Assembly (NCBI GenBank): GCA_026390935.1
Contig: JAPLEZ010000031.1
Coordinates: 1 to 44,168, forward strand
Length of the DNA: 44,168 bases
Direction: 5' to 3'
Origin: Bacteroidota bacterium
GTDB taxonomy: Bacteria; Bacteroidota; Bacteroidia; Flavobacteriales_C; GCA-002722245
A program made the translations under genes and the position numbers. The notes beneath the pieces are model-generated. The model saw nothing but the letters and a program-made list of their open reading frames with translations, did no database searches and had not been told where the DNA came from. Below are positions 34,701 through 42,657 of the stretch, piece by piece (position 1 is the first letter of the stretch; each line of letters starts with the position of its first letter).

Positions 34701-37290
34701 CTTTACCGGCATCAACGCAAAAAATACTTTAGTGGTTGATTTAGGAGAAGGATTTACACCTTCAACTGGAAATCACGACGTTGAATTCCGAAAAAAATAT
34801 TTGGACGGCATCGATAAAATGTATTACAAATTTTACACTCGTGTTTTGGGTGCATTAGGTCGAAGTGAATTTGTACCAGGTTATGCCGAAATGGATGTTG
34901 CGAATTCATCATTGGATGCAAGCACTAAATCAGGTTCAAAATATACCCGTGCCTTTATCAGATTAAAAGCAGCGGAGGTTACTTATACTTTCGGCATTAA
35001 AACCGATGTCAATCCAATTGTTCGCAACGGATGGATGTTTGCCCGTTTGAATTTGAACAGAGAATTAATGGGAAGTGGAAATGCCAACGACAATGGTTTG
35101 GAGCAAGTGCTTCGTTCATTGTTTTCAATGGCAAAAACGATGGTGCAATTGTTTGATGGATTTGGTAAAAAAATGCATGAGGAATTCAACTCTTCTTCTT
35201 TTGAGGCTGATCGTTCTTTTGTTCGTTTGAATGAACCCGATAAAATGAAATTGGGTGGTGGTCATCGTGTGAAAGCGGTGGTGATGGTTGACAATTGGGG
35301 AGCCATGAAGGGACAAAAAGAAGGAACTTCTACCACAAAAGAAACTGCCATGTATGGTCAGAAATACAATTACACCATGCAGGAAAATGGTGTTGAAATT
35401 AGTTCGGGAGTAGCAGCTTATGAACCGATGGTAGGAGGTGAAGAAAATCCTTTCCGTCAGCCGGTATTTACAGTGGAAAAAATTCCAATGGCGCCCGATA
35501 AAGAATATTTTAGTGAAGAACCTTTTGGTGAATCTTTCTTTCCATCTCCATCTGTAGGTTATCGCGAAGTAGTGGTTACGCCCATTAAAGTGACCAATGC
35601 AAATACTTTTAATGTTAACTCATTAACGGGTAATGGAACCGGGTATGTGAAGCATGAGTTTTACACGGCTTACGAATTCCCAACCATTGTTAGACAATCG
35701 ACTTTAGAAGTGAAACGCCATAAACCAAACATCTTGTTTAAGTTCATGAAGTTTGATTCAAAAGATTTAGTAACCTGCACGCAGGGTTATTATGTTGAGC
35801 TCAACGACATGCATGGTAAACAACACCGCAATACGGTGTATCCAGAAATTGCTGCTGGCAGCACCGCAGCGGAACGCATGCCAGTATCAGAAGTGGAGTA
35901 CACTTATAAAACTACCAATGGACGATTGAACAATAATGTGAATTTCATCAACAGCGATTTAAGTATCACGCGCGAAGGCAACGGACCCGAAATGGGAGTG
36001 GATGTGGACGTGGTGCAAGACGAACGTTTTTATGAAAGCACTACCATTGGTGGTGGTGCAGCTTTCAACTTAAAGTGGGTGCAGTACGGACCAATTCCTA
36101 CTTTTATCCCTACTTTATTTCCTGATTTCTCTACCGAAACCACACGTTTCAGATCTGTTGTTACCACTAAGGTTTTAAACAGATATGCGGTGCAAGAAAC
36201 CACAATAGCTAAAGACAATGGTGCTTCAATCACTACCAAAAATTTAGCATGGGACAATAAAACCGGACAAGTTTTATTAACCGAAACGCAAAATGAATTC
36301 CACGATCCGATTTATAGTTTCACTTATCCGGGTCACTGGGCTTATGAGCGCATGGCATTGGCAAGTGAAAATGAAGGAATGGTTTTCACTTCTAAAAACG
36401 CAGTGTTGAATGCCCTGAAAGATGGTGATGAATTGGCTCTTTTAGGAAATGCTTCTCCAATTGCTTTCGTCGACAAAGAGAAAAATTTGTTGATTGATGC
36501 CAAAGGAAAAGACGTTGGAACTTTTACAAAAGCTAAAGTAGTGCGTTCTGGAGCACGCAATATTGCAGCTACTCCGGTGGGTTCTGTAGTAACTTTAGAA
36601 AATCCAATTAAAGCTGGTAACACTTACTTATCATTTGATAAAGTGTTGAACGCCGGTGTAAATGAATACAAAGAAGATTGGCAACGCTTCTGTAATTGTG
36701 GAGTGTACGAAGCAAGCAAAGATAAATCAGCCAATGTTTTTGTGTTGGGCCGACGAGGAAATATTCGTCCGCTGCGCAACTGGACTTACCTCACCAACCG
36801 AACACAAACTACATTGAACAATAATGTCAATGTTCGTCATGATGGTGTGTTTGCCGATTTTACTCCGTTTTGGAAATATTACACTGTGAGTGGAGCAAGC
36901 AAATCAATGTTGAATCCAATGCCAACCTTGCCTTCTACAAAATGGCAGTTCATCACCCAAATTGAAAAATACAATCCGGTAGGAATGGCTATTGAAGAGC
37001 AAGATGCCCTCAACCGTTTTTCAATGGCTTTGTATGGTTATGGAAGAAACTTACAAGTAGCAGGTTCCAACAACTCACAATACCGAGAAACTGGTTTTGA
37101 TGGCTTTGAAGATTACGATTTTGGTGATTGCGAAGACGACCACATGAGCTGGAGAGCACTGTACAAAAGTAATGTAACCAACGAACAAGCGCACACTGGT
37201 CGCAAATCCATCAGAGTTCCTAAAAACGACAGTTTAAAAATTAATAAAGTAATTGTGCCGTGCGATATAGTAGCACCAAGCAATGATTAA
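31708..37290 (+). CDS. SpvB/Rhs-like giant secreted protein, N-terminal part
   Basis: 1860 aa. Signal peptide of about 32 residues (ends DSAKA). The segment FSGDFSYNIPLMDVGGYPVNLNYASG and WVGLGWNLNVGAINRNMRGLPDDF are hallmarks of the SpvB/TcB-like N-terminal domain of Bacteroidota Rhs-type proteins. A run of seven glycines lies around residues 264-270. The rest is a beta-rich shell-like region (many YxYDG-like strands, VRYYESDDYAYVQN). It ends at HTGRKSIRVPKNDSL followed by PCDIVAPSND, without the C-terminal module expected in relatives. It probably forms part of a secreted, cocoon-like polymorphic toxin or adhesin assembly; the partner modules lie downstream. Confidence 0.75.
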   Translation: MLARLRKHKKAVSFVLLFTITQGIFLDSAKALTSGPSQPETQQFAPAGMDNLVDPFSGDFSYNIPLMDVGGYPVNLNYASGITPDAEASWVGLGWNLNVGAINRNMRGLPDDFAGEEVKKEYHTKPNQTFGVTGNIQLEAYGAELKKVGAQLGLSANLFYNTYNGFGMSMGASPSISSGNASKSKFTGSLGLAGTLGSESGLEVSPKLGLSFKQGTDNSETTLSSSISFPFSTREGLKGMTLQGSASVGVNTTRKNETTGAIEGGGGGGGVSSTAYQGFAATTYMPSLEHSTYNVNASLNLSFSPSDPVTDGFPFGFGGYYSGQFLKEASKSTPAFGYMYSGLSQSDDKLMDFNREKDASYNEYTKNLALTNFTYDVFQVSGQGVGGAYRLYRGDVGAVHDPASTDVGYSPSLGVDIGIGSPPSSKFGIDGSYNQSNTYSGKWQDGRNGISNFSSENATQLNSPKKEMAYFKRMGEMATENDLSFYNNVQGSNKMLHHELGGSNEFFGDGQLTGNYYNEGAYVKKQIGPFPFYDFSTAPVDVNGQRNERRVRSTPFTTLTAEEARVSNIRPIQNYDMEHTWYNKDDDYRSLLSSNAEVGYKSSELLRIDGNKKAHHISEIRVTDNTGARYIYGIPAYNTYQEELTFASNAGNNSNVQSGMIKYSAGDDSPSNDNGLDHMYSKTITPPYAHSYLLTNVLSTDYVDRDDVAGPSDGDLGTYTKFNYTRAIEKFKWRTPYSRNGFDASYTQGMQGSDDDDKANYVYGEKEIWYLHSIETRTHVAEFYLKPREDARGVVDKNGVIGGDKQMYLDKIVLYSKPDKLNGKAEPIKTVHFEYDYSLCPGTPNSNGGSNQGKLTLKKVWFTYGKSQKGVLNPYVFNYARQNFTGDPAIDKNPEADLNPSYSFKNYDRWGNYKKDDLTVGNSNAEFPYVNQDKAVTDRYAAVYALSRVQTPTGGELRVYYESDDYAYVQNRQAMRMFKVIAACKNDHTAQNEDFYDFFTGINAKNTLVVDLGEGFTPSTGNHDVEFRKKYLDGIDKMYYKFYTRVLGALGRSEFVPGYAEMDVANSSLDASTKSGSKYTRAFIRLKAAEVTYTFGIKTDVNPIVRNGWMFARLNLNRELMGSGNANDNGLEQVLRSLFSMAKTMVQLFDGFGKKMHEEFNSSSFEADRSFVRLNEPDKMKLGGGHRVKAVVMVDNWGAMKGQKEGTSTTKETAMYGQKYNYTMQENGVEISSGVAAYEPMVGGEENPFRQPVFTVEKIPMAPDKEYFSEEPFGESFFPSPSVGYREVVVTPIKVTNANTFNVNSLTGNGTGYVKHEFYTAYEFPTIVRQSTLEVKRHKPNILFKFMKFDSKDLVTCTQGYYVELNDMHGKQHRNTVYPEIAAGSTAAERMPVSEVEYTYKTTNGRLNNNVNFINSDLSITREGNGPEMGVDVDVVQDERFYESTTIGGGAAFNLKWVQYGPIPTFIPTLFPDFSTETTRFRSVVTTKVLNRYAVQETTIAKDNGASITTKNLAWDNKTGQVLLTETQNEFHDPIYSFTYPGHWAYERMALASENEGMVFTSKNAVLNALKDGDELALLGNASPIAFVDKEKNLLIDAKGKDVGTFTKAKVVRSGARNIAATPVGSVVTLENPIKAGNTYLSFDKVLNAGVNEYKEDWQRFCNCGVYEASKDKSANVFVLGRRGNIRPLRNWTYLTNRTQTTLNNNVNVRHDGVFADFTPFWKYYTVSGASKSMLNPMPTLPSTKWQFITQIEKYNPVGMAIEEQDALNRFSMALYGYGRNLQVAGSNNSQYRETGFDGFEDYDFGDCEDDHMSWRALYKSNVTNEQAHTGRKSIRVPKNDSLKINKVIVPCDIVAPSND

Positions 37291-37302
37291 TAAGAATTTA
37301 AA

Positions 37303-38295
37303 ATGAAGAGTATGAAAAAGAAGTTTTTTTTCCTTTTGTTTTCGTTTGGGATTTTATTTGCGGCGAAAGCGCAAGTGATAAATATTCCTGATACAAAGTT
37401 GAAGAATGTCTTACTTAATGATCTAAGCATTAATACGAATCAGAACGGTGACATAGAAATGAGTGAAGCAAGCACTGTTGTATCACTTTTGTCGCTTAGC
37501 GGTCGGTCAATCAAAAGTATTGAAGGCTTGCAGTTCTTTACTAATCTGCAGAAATTGGTCATCAGTAATAATTCTATCACATCAATAAACCTGACTAATT
37601 TTAAATCTTTGCAAGAACTCCGTTGTGCTAACAATGGGTTAACGAGTTTAACAATCGGGCTGTTTACTCCCAACTTAAATTACATTGATTGTTCTAACAA
37701 TAGTTTGACAACATTGGATTTGTCAAATGCGAATGTGTTGAGATATTTAGAAGCGAAAAATAATAAATTGATTTCCATCACAGGATTAATTTCTTCCAGT
37801 TTAATTTATTTGAGCTGTGATAATAATTTACTAGCAGGTATTGATGTTTCTGCTTTAGCAAAATTGCATGTTTTTAATTGTTCGAATAATTTGTTGACTT
37901 CATTGAATGCTGCTTCAAATACTGAATTAACTTCATTTGTTTGCAATTTGAATTCTTCTCTGTCTGAAATTTGTGTTTCTGATGCAGTGGCGGCAGCTTC
38001 AAATATCAGCTTTCAAAAAGATTCAGCCGCTATTTGGACTTCCAATTGTTTGACTGGCATTTTTGAAGGTGTAAAAACAGATGTTTTGCTATATCCAAAT
38101 CCAGCAACAACTCATCTTTATTTTGACAGAAGTATTCAGAAAATTTCCATTAGCGATATGCTAGGATCTACAAATGATTTCTTCGTGCAACAAAACAATA
38201 GCGTTGATATTAGTGCTTTGTCAAGCGGTGTATATGTTGTGCAGCTGATTGATAAAGAGAATAATGTTACAATAAAAAAAATAGTGAAAGAATAA
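37303..38295 (+). CDS. Secreted leucine-rich-repeat protein with T9SS tail
   Basis: 330 aa. The start MKSMKKKFFFLLFSFGILFAAKAQ is a signal peptide (a second ATG at codon 4 is also possible). It has several LRR units of about 21 residues, of the type LQKLVISNNSITSINL, LNYIDCSNNSLTTLDLSN and LHVFNCSNNLLTSL. A type A T9SS sorting domain follows (YPNPATTHLYFDRS ... SSGVYVVQLIDKENN). Probably a surface ligand-binding protein. Only 12 bases after the 1860-aa gene and 18 before the next, so part of the same transcript. Its presence splits what is often a contiguous Rhs protein. Confidence 0.85.
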   Translation: MKSMKKKFFFLLFSFGILFAAKAQVINIPDTKLKNVLLNDLSINTNQNGDIEMSEASTVVSLLSLSGRSIKSIEGLQFFTNLQKLVISNNSITSINLTNFKSLQELRCANNGLTSLTIGLFTPNLNYIDCSNNSLTTLDLSNANVLRYLEAKNNKLISITGLISSSLIYLSCDNNLLAGIDVSALAKLHVFNCSNNLLTSLNAASNTELTSFVCNLNSSLSEICVSDAVAAASNISFQKDSAAIWTSNCLTGIFEGVKTDVLLYPNPATTHLYFDRSIQKISISDMLGSTNDFFVQQNNSVDISALSSGVYVVQLIDKENNVTIKKIVKE

Positions 38296-38313
38296 TTACT
38301 TATTAATAGAGTC

Positions 38314-41300
38314 ATGATTTATAAAAAATTGCAAAATATTTACAATAGTAAAGTGAAGACATTGGTGCTGCTTTTACTGTTCGGTAATGTGCTTTTTACA
38401 AACGCAGTAAATGCGCAAGTTGTTATTGGTAACGAGATAAAATTTGATGAAAATCAGGCCGATGATTTTTTGCTGTTGAATTACAATCAGTATTTCTCAA
38501 TGAACGTAAAAGTTAGTTATGATTTGACGGCCTGTTCTTCGGTGCAAAGCATTAAGGCCGAAATTATTTTTCCGGCTTCTTTCAATACTTCTGCTGTTTC
38601 CCTATCTCAAACAACTATTGCTGTGCTAACACGAGATCCATTAAATTTCAATAGATTGTTTGTTACACTGACACCACCGGCAGATAAAAAACCTGCAGGT
38701 TCAACTGTATTTACTTTGGCAAATATTATTACACCAAATCACGATTGTAATCCTACTAGTTTGTCGGTAGCAGGTAAATTATTTACTTGCGATCCATCTA
38801 GTTCAATCTCTGTTGCAACTGCAAATTTTACAATGACCAATAACGATGGGATTGGTGTTGCAGAATATGGTTTAAATGAGCCACAAGAAGACTTGTGTGA
38901 TGGTAAGTACCCAATAAGACGCTTTGTTTAAGTGTATAAAGAGAATGGTAATTTTGTGGTGGGAAATACGAGTATCGTTTATGACTATGGCAGTGCAAAA
39001 TTAAAATGTATCGGGGTAACTCAGGTTGATGGGTCAAATTATAATGTAGCTACAGTTCCTTATATTCCCGATCTTGCTAACCACAAGGTGACTATTAACA
39101 CCAGTTTGCTTACCACTGGCAGCTACGCATATTTTGCTTTTTATTTTGATGTGCTAACTAGTCCTACCACAGATGAGTATATTGCTGCAAAAATAAGTGC
39201 TGCTGCAACTTCATCCACGTGTTCAGTCAATTACACTGCCTCAACAACTAATAGCATCACGATTTATCCTTATTCACTAACAACTTGCAACTACAGTGGT
39301 AATGCGAAAAGTTATGTGAATAATCCTGACATCCGAAATAGCGAATTGTATGCAGTATGCTCAAATTTTTCTTGTGGTAGCTATCAGTCGTTCCAAGTGC
39401 AAGTGGATAATTCATTCAAAGGTGCCTTGAAACCCAGCTACACCAATAATTTTACTTATGAATTGAATATTGGTAAAGATGTGGATTTGCAATATATCTA
39501 TTTGTACAATGATTCATACATGGTGGCGCATACTGCTAATGGAGGAACAGTGGCGGTGAAGTATAAAGTTTTTGATGATAATACTTTATACACCTTGAAT
39601 ATGGATATAATTAAAGGAACATGGATTGGTAAAGGAGAATTTTCAAAGATTCCATTGAAAGGAAGATTGTCGTACGTGCAATTTATTTTTTCTTCCTTTT
39701 CAACTTCCGATTTGATGTCTGCAAGAATGAGTTTTCAATACGGGTTAAGTAACCCAGTTGGTTTTCCCACTTCTGTACCAGCTGATAAACAAATTGTGTC
39801 GAATGTGGTTTATGACGGTAATACTTTAAAAACAAAAACCTTTACTATTCCTGTATTAACTGGGACTACCTGCACTGGTAAATATCTAGATGATTATTTA
39901 GAGATAAACAATTCATTTTCCAAGGGGTATCAATATTTGGATCCAAAGGATCAAGACACAAAAGTGTTGATGTTAAGACTGGATTATATTGGTGATTTGG
40001 GACAAACCAATGCATATCATTTTGATTACAATATTCGTCAGGATTTATTGCTTCCTGAAGATGATAATAATATTGAGTTTAAATTTTATTATGGTGATGG
40101 TGGAAATGTTTTCGCTGTAAATGGTTATAATTTATTTTTAGATGAAGCTGCATTTGAAGCAGCTACTGGTTTTGATCCAGCTTTTCATGCCTCTATTGAT
40201 CGCAATGCCGGAAGAATAAGAGTAAGTGGTATAAAATTACCTTCAAACTTGTGCGGTGGCGGATCAAGTAAGCAATTGTTTGTAGCATTTAATGTGAAAA
40301 TGAATAAGCATGCTGCTGCCAATTATTACAACTATTGTAACCCCGGTTACATTGACGGTGCTCCTGATTATGATTACGTATACAATAGTATGTACTGGAC
40401 TGTTCCAGGCGAGTCTTACTACTTGCTGGAAATGAATGCTTCTTGCGACACTACTATTGGAAACAAGAAGGTTAATTTAACTCCAGGAGATGATTTTACA
40501 TACCATTATTTTGTAAAAAATACTGGTAATGATATTTTAAATAACATTACTTCTGTTGGTGTTTTACCTCATGCTCAAGACCGTACAATTTTAACCAACG
40601 TATCAAGAGGTACATCCAATAAATTGCAAGTTTCTTGTCCGGCCAAAAGTGACTTTAAGTTTGTAGTTACAGATTTCAATGGTGATGTTGATTTGTTGAA
40701 TGTTGCTTCTAGCAGCGATTTCACTATTGAATATGCATTGGTTGATGCAAGCTCAAGCAAATGTTTGTTAAGTACTTTGGGAGCTCCAAAACCTGCAGGT
40801 TGTGCTGATATAAGTTGGCAAAACACTTGTCCGGCTGGTAGCGGACAAATCGCATTAAAAATAAGCACTAATACTTTTAAGTTAACAGCATTTAATACAC
40901 TGGATATTCAAATTAAAGGAACACTTCCATCCTCTGCTGTTGTTGGACAAAAATTGGTGAATGATTTTTCTGCAAAAGTTACCGATAGTCGTCAAATCAC
41001 TTTGAACTTATCTGCAAGTAATTTAAATACCATCACCGTTGCTAAAAAATCCGATTGCTACATCTGTCTCGATTGTGATTCTATCTGCAAAGAATGTGTT
41101 CCGTCATTCTCGCCTTTGTCCGACGAGCGCTATTTATTGTCGGCATGGGTGAAGGAAGATTATAGCGCTCAATATCCTGATACCTATTTGCACAGTGCTG
41201 TAAAAATCACTTTCAATTACGGATCAATTGTGTTGCCTTTGATGCGACCTTCTGGACCAATCATCGACGGGTGGCAGCGCATTGAGCAGGATTTTATGGT

Positions 41301-41583
41301 TCCAGCCGGAGCTAAAAACATTCAAATTATTTTGGTGAATGATGATGCCGTGGGTGATGTGTTTTTTGATGATGTGAGAATTCATCCTTTCAAAAGCAAC
41401 ATGAAATCTTTTGTGTACAATCCTTCTACCCAAAAACTGGTGGCCGAATTGGATGAAAATAATTACTCCACGCAATATGAATACGACGACGAAGGAATTT
41501 TAATTCGTGTGAAAAAAGAAACGGAGCGTGGTGTAATGACCATCAAAGAAAGCAGAAACAATCAAAGTAAATTGAATAAGTAA
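38314..41583 (+). pseudogene. Giant secreted beta-repeat protein with Rhs-type C-terminal module, interrupted by in-frame TAA
   Basis: A single frame of 1090 codons (signal peptide MIYKKLQNIYNSKVK...NAVNAQ) carries one TAA at 38929-38931. Translation beyond it would have to start at GTG 38932 with no signal peptide. The N-terminal and middle parts are beta-sandwich (DUF11-like) repeats (PGDDFTYHYFVKNTGND). The last 150 residues have CYICLDCDSICKEC, SPLSDERYLLSAWVKEDYS, DGWQRIEQDF, VFFDDVRIHPF and QYEYDDEGILIRVKKETERG, an Rhs-type end normally found on the C-terminus of SpvB/Rhs-like proteins. If the stop is genuine the gene is broken and its sorting-competent N-terminus is separated from this module. 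Confidence 0.75.
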
Positions 41584-41650
41584 AAAGTAAAAGGTCAAAA
41601 GCCAAAGATGAAAACAGTTTTTTTAAAATACGGAATGAACGAAGGAAGGC

Positions 41651-41809
41651 TAAATCCCTCTGCCAGCACACAGAATTCCTACGCACCTCCCTTTTTCAAA
41701 GGGAGATGTGCATCACTCATCCGTACTCAAGAAAAGTTTTTGGAGAATGGTCCTCTCCCTTTGAAAAAGGGAGGTGTGATGGCTTATGGTGCGAAGGCAG
41801 AGGGATTTA
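41651..41809. repeat. Nested palindromic element (MITE-like)
   Basis: Inner arms 41684-41706 and 41754-41776 are exact 23-base reverse complements; outer arms 41651-41664 and 41796-41809 are exact 14-base reverse complements (TAAATCCCTCTGCC). The element is 159 bases and ends 2 bases before the ATG at 41812. An in-frame upstream ATG at 41608 would translate through it, so the apparent N-terminal extension is repeat-derived. No obvious target duplication is seen. It may be a mobile palindromic repeat or a transcript-processing or attenuation hairpin. Confidence 0.75.
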
Positions 41810-41811
41810 CA

Positions 41812-42525
41812 ATGAAAAAACTGTTTTTAAATATTTTTCTTCTTCTCGCAGTGGCGGTTTCTGCTCAAAAACAGAATTTACAAGCTTTGTGTGTTAAAAT
41901 GGACGAAGGCTTTAGCGCGAAAAGCGGACTGCATATTGAGTACGTTATGACCATGCAAGGACGTGATGCGGCAGAAAAAGAAAGCATGAATATTTCTTAT
42001 TTCAAAGATGGAGCTTCATCCTACAAAATGGTGATGGGCAACATTCAAGAAATTTTGTGCAAAGGCAAAACCGCTTTGCTGGTGAATCACGACGAAAAAT
42101 CAATAATGGTGCAGGAAGATACTACTAATGGAGTGGGCAGTCAGACTTTGCTTTTTGATTTGAAAGCCTTGATTGACAGTGCCAACTCGGTTACTGAAGT
42201 GAAAGGCAAAGATGGAATAAGTTATGTGTTGCAATTCACCAATCATCCAACATATTCTGTAATGAAATTGAAGTTTGATGCAAAAACGCATTCATTAAAA
42301 TCAATATATGCTGAGTTCCGAAGTGATTATCCTGAACCCTATTTTTCTTTAACAGTCGACTATAAGTTATGGGATGATAAATGGAAAGCAGAGGCAAATT
42401 TTCCAAACATGAAAAATTATGTTGAAGAGAAAAACGGAAAATATGTTGCCTCAGCATTAATGACAGGATACAAGGTTTTTAAACCCGAAGCAGCTACAAT
42501 TAACTTGGATGTGAGTAAATGGTAG
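41812..42525 (+). CDS. LolA-like periplasmic protein
   Basis: 237 aa from the ATG at 41812 (MKKLFLNIFLLLAVAVSAQ, a clean signal peptide). An ATG at 41608 would add 68 residues derived from the palindromic element and is unlikely. The mature part has alternating strands (LHIEYVMTMQGRD, SYKMVMGNIQEILCKGKTALLV, YSVMKLKFDAKTHSLKSIYAEF) reminiscent of LolA/LolB-type lipoprotein chaperone folds or DUF4292-like proteins. Located between the broken giant gene and the last Rhs-type gene. It may assist export or localisation of these surface proteins, which is speculative. Confidence 0.6.
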   Translation: MKKLFLNIFLLLAVAVSAQKQNLQALCVKMDEGFSAKSGLHIEYVMTMQGRDAAEKESMNISYFKDGASSYKMVMGNIQEILCKGKTALLVNHDEKSIMVQEDTTNGVGSQTLLFDLKALIDSANSVTEVKGKDGISYVLQFTNHPTYSVMKLKFDAKTHSLKSIYAEFRSDYPEPYFSLTVDYKLWDDKWKAEANFPNMKNYVEEKNGKYVASALMTGYKVFKPEAATINLDVSKW

Positions 42526-42528
42526 AAG

Positions 42529-42619
42529 GAAAGTAAAAAGTTAAAAGTAAAAAGACAAAAGGGAAGAATGAGGAGGTAAGAAAGTAAAAAGTTAAAAGTA
42601 AAAAGACAAAAGGGAAGAA
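42529..42619. repeat. Duplicated 40-bp A/G-rich sequence
   Basis: The same 40 bases occur at 42529-42568 and 42580-42619 (offset 51), made of AAAGTAAAAAG/TTAAAAGT words, with a partial third copy beginning near 42618. A related A/G-rich tract follows the gene ending at 41583. It looks like a low-complexity intergenic repeat; on the opposite strand it yields only spurious Phe/Leu-rich frames. Confidence 0.75.
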
Positions 42620-42657
42620 AGTAAAAAGAGCATAAAAAGAATTTAAGATAAAAGGTT

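Noticed and set aside
41608-41811. 68-residue N-terminal extension of the LolA-like protein
   Set aside because: It is translated from the nested palindromic element; the ATG at 41812 gives a proper signal peptide.
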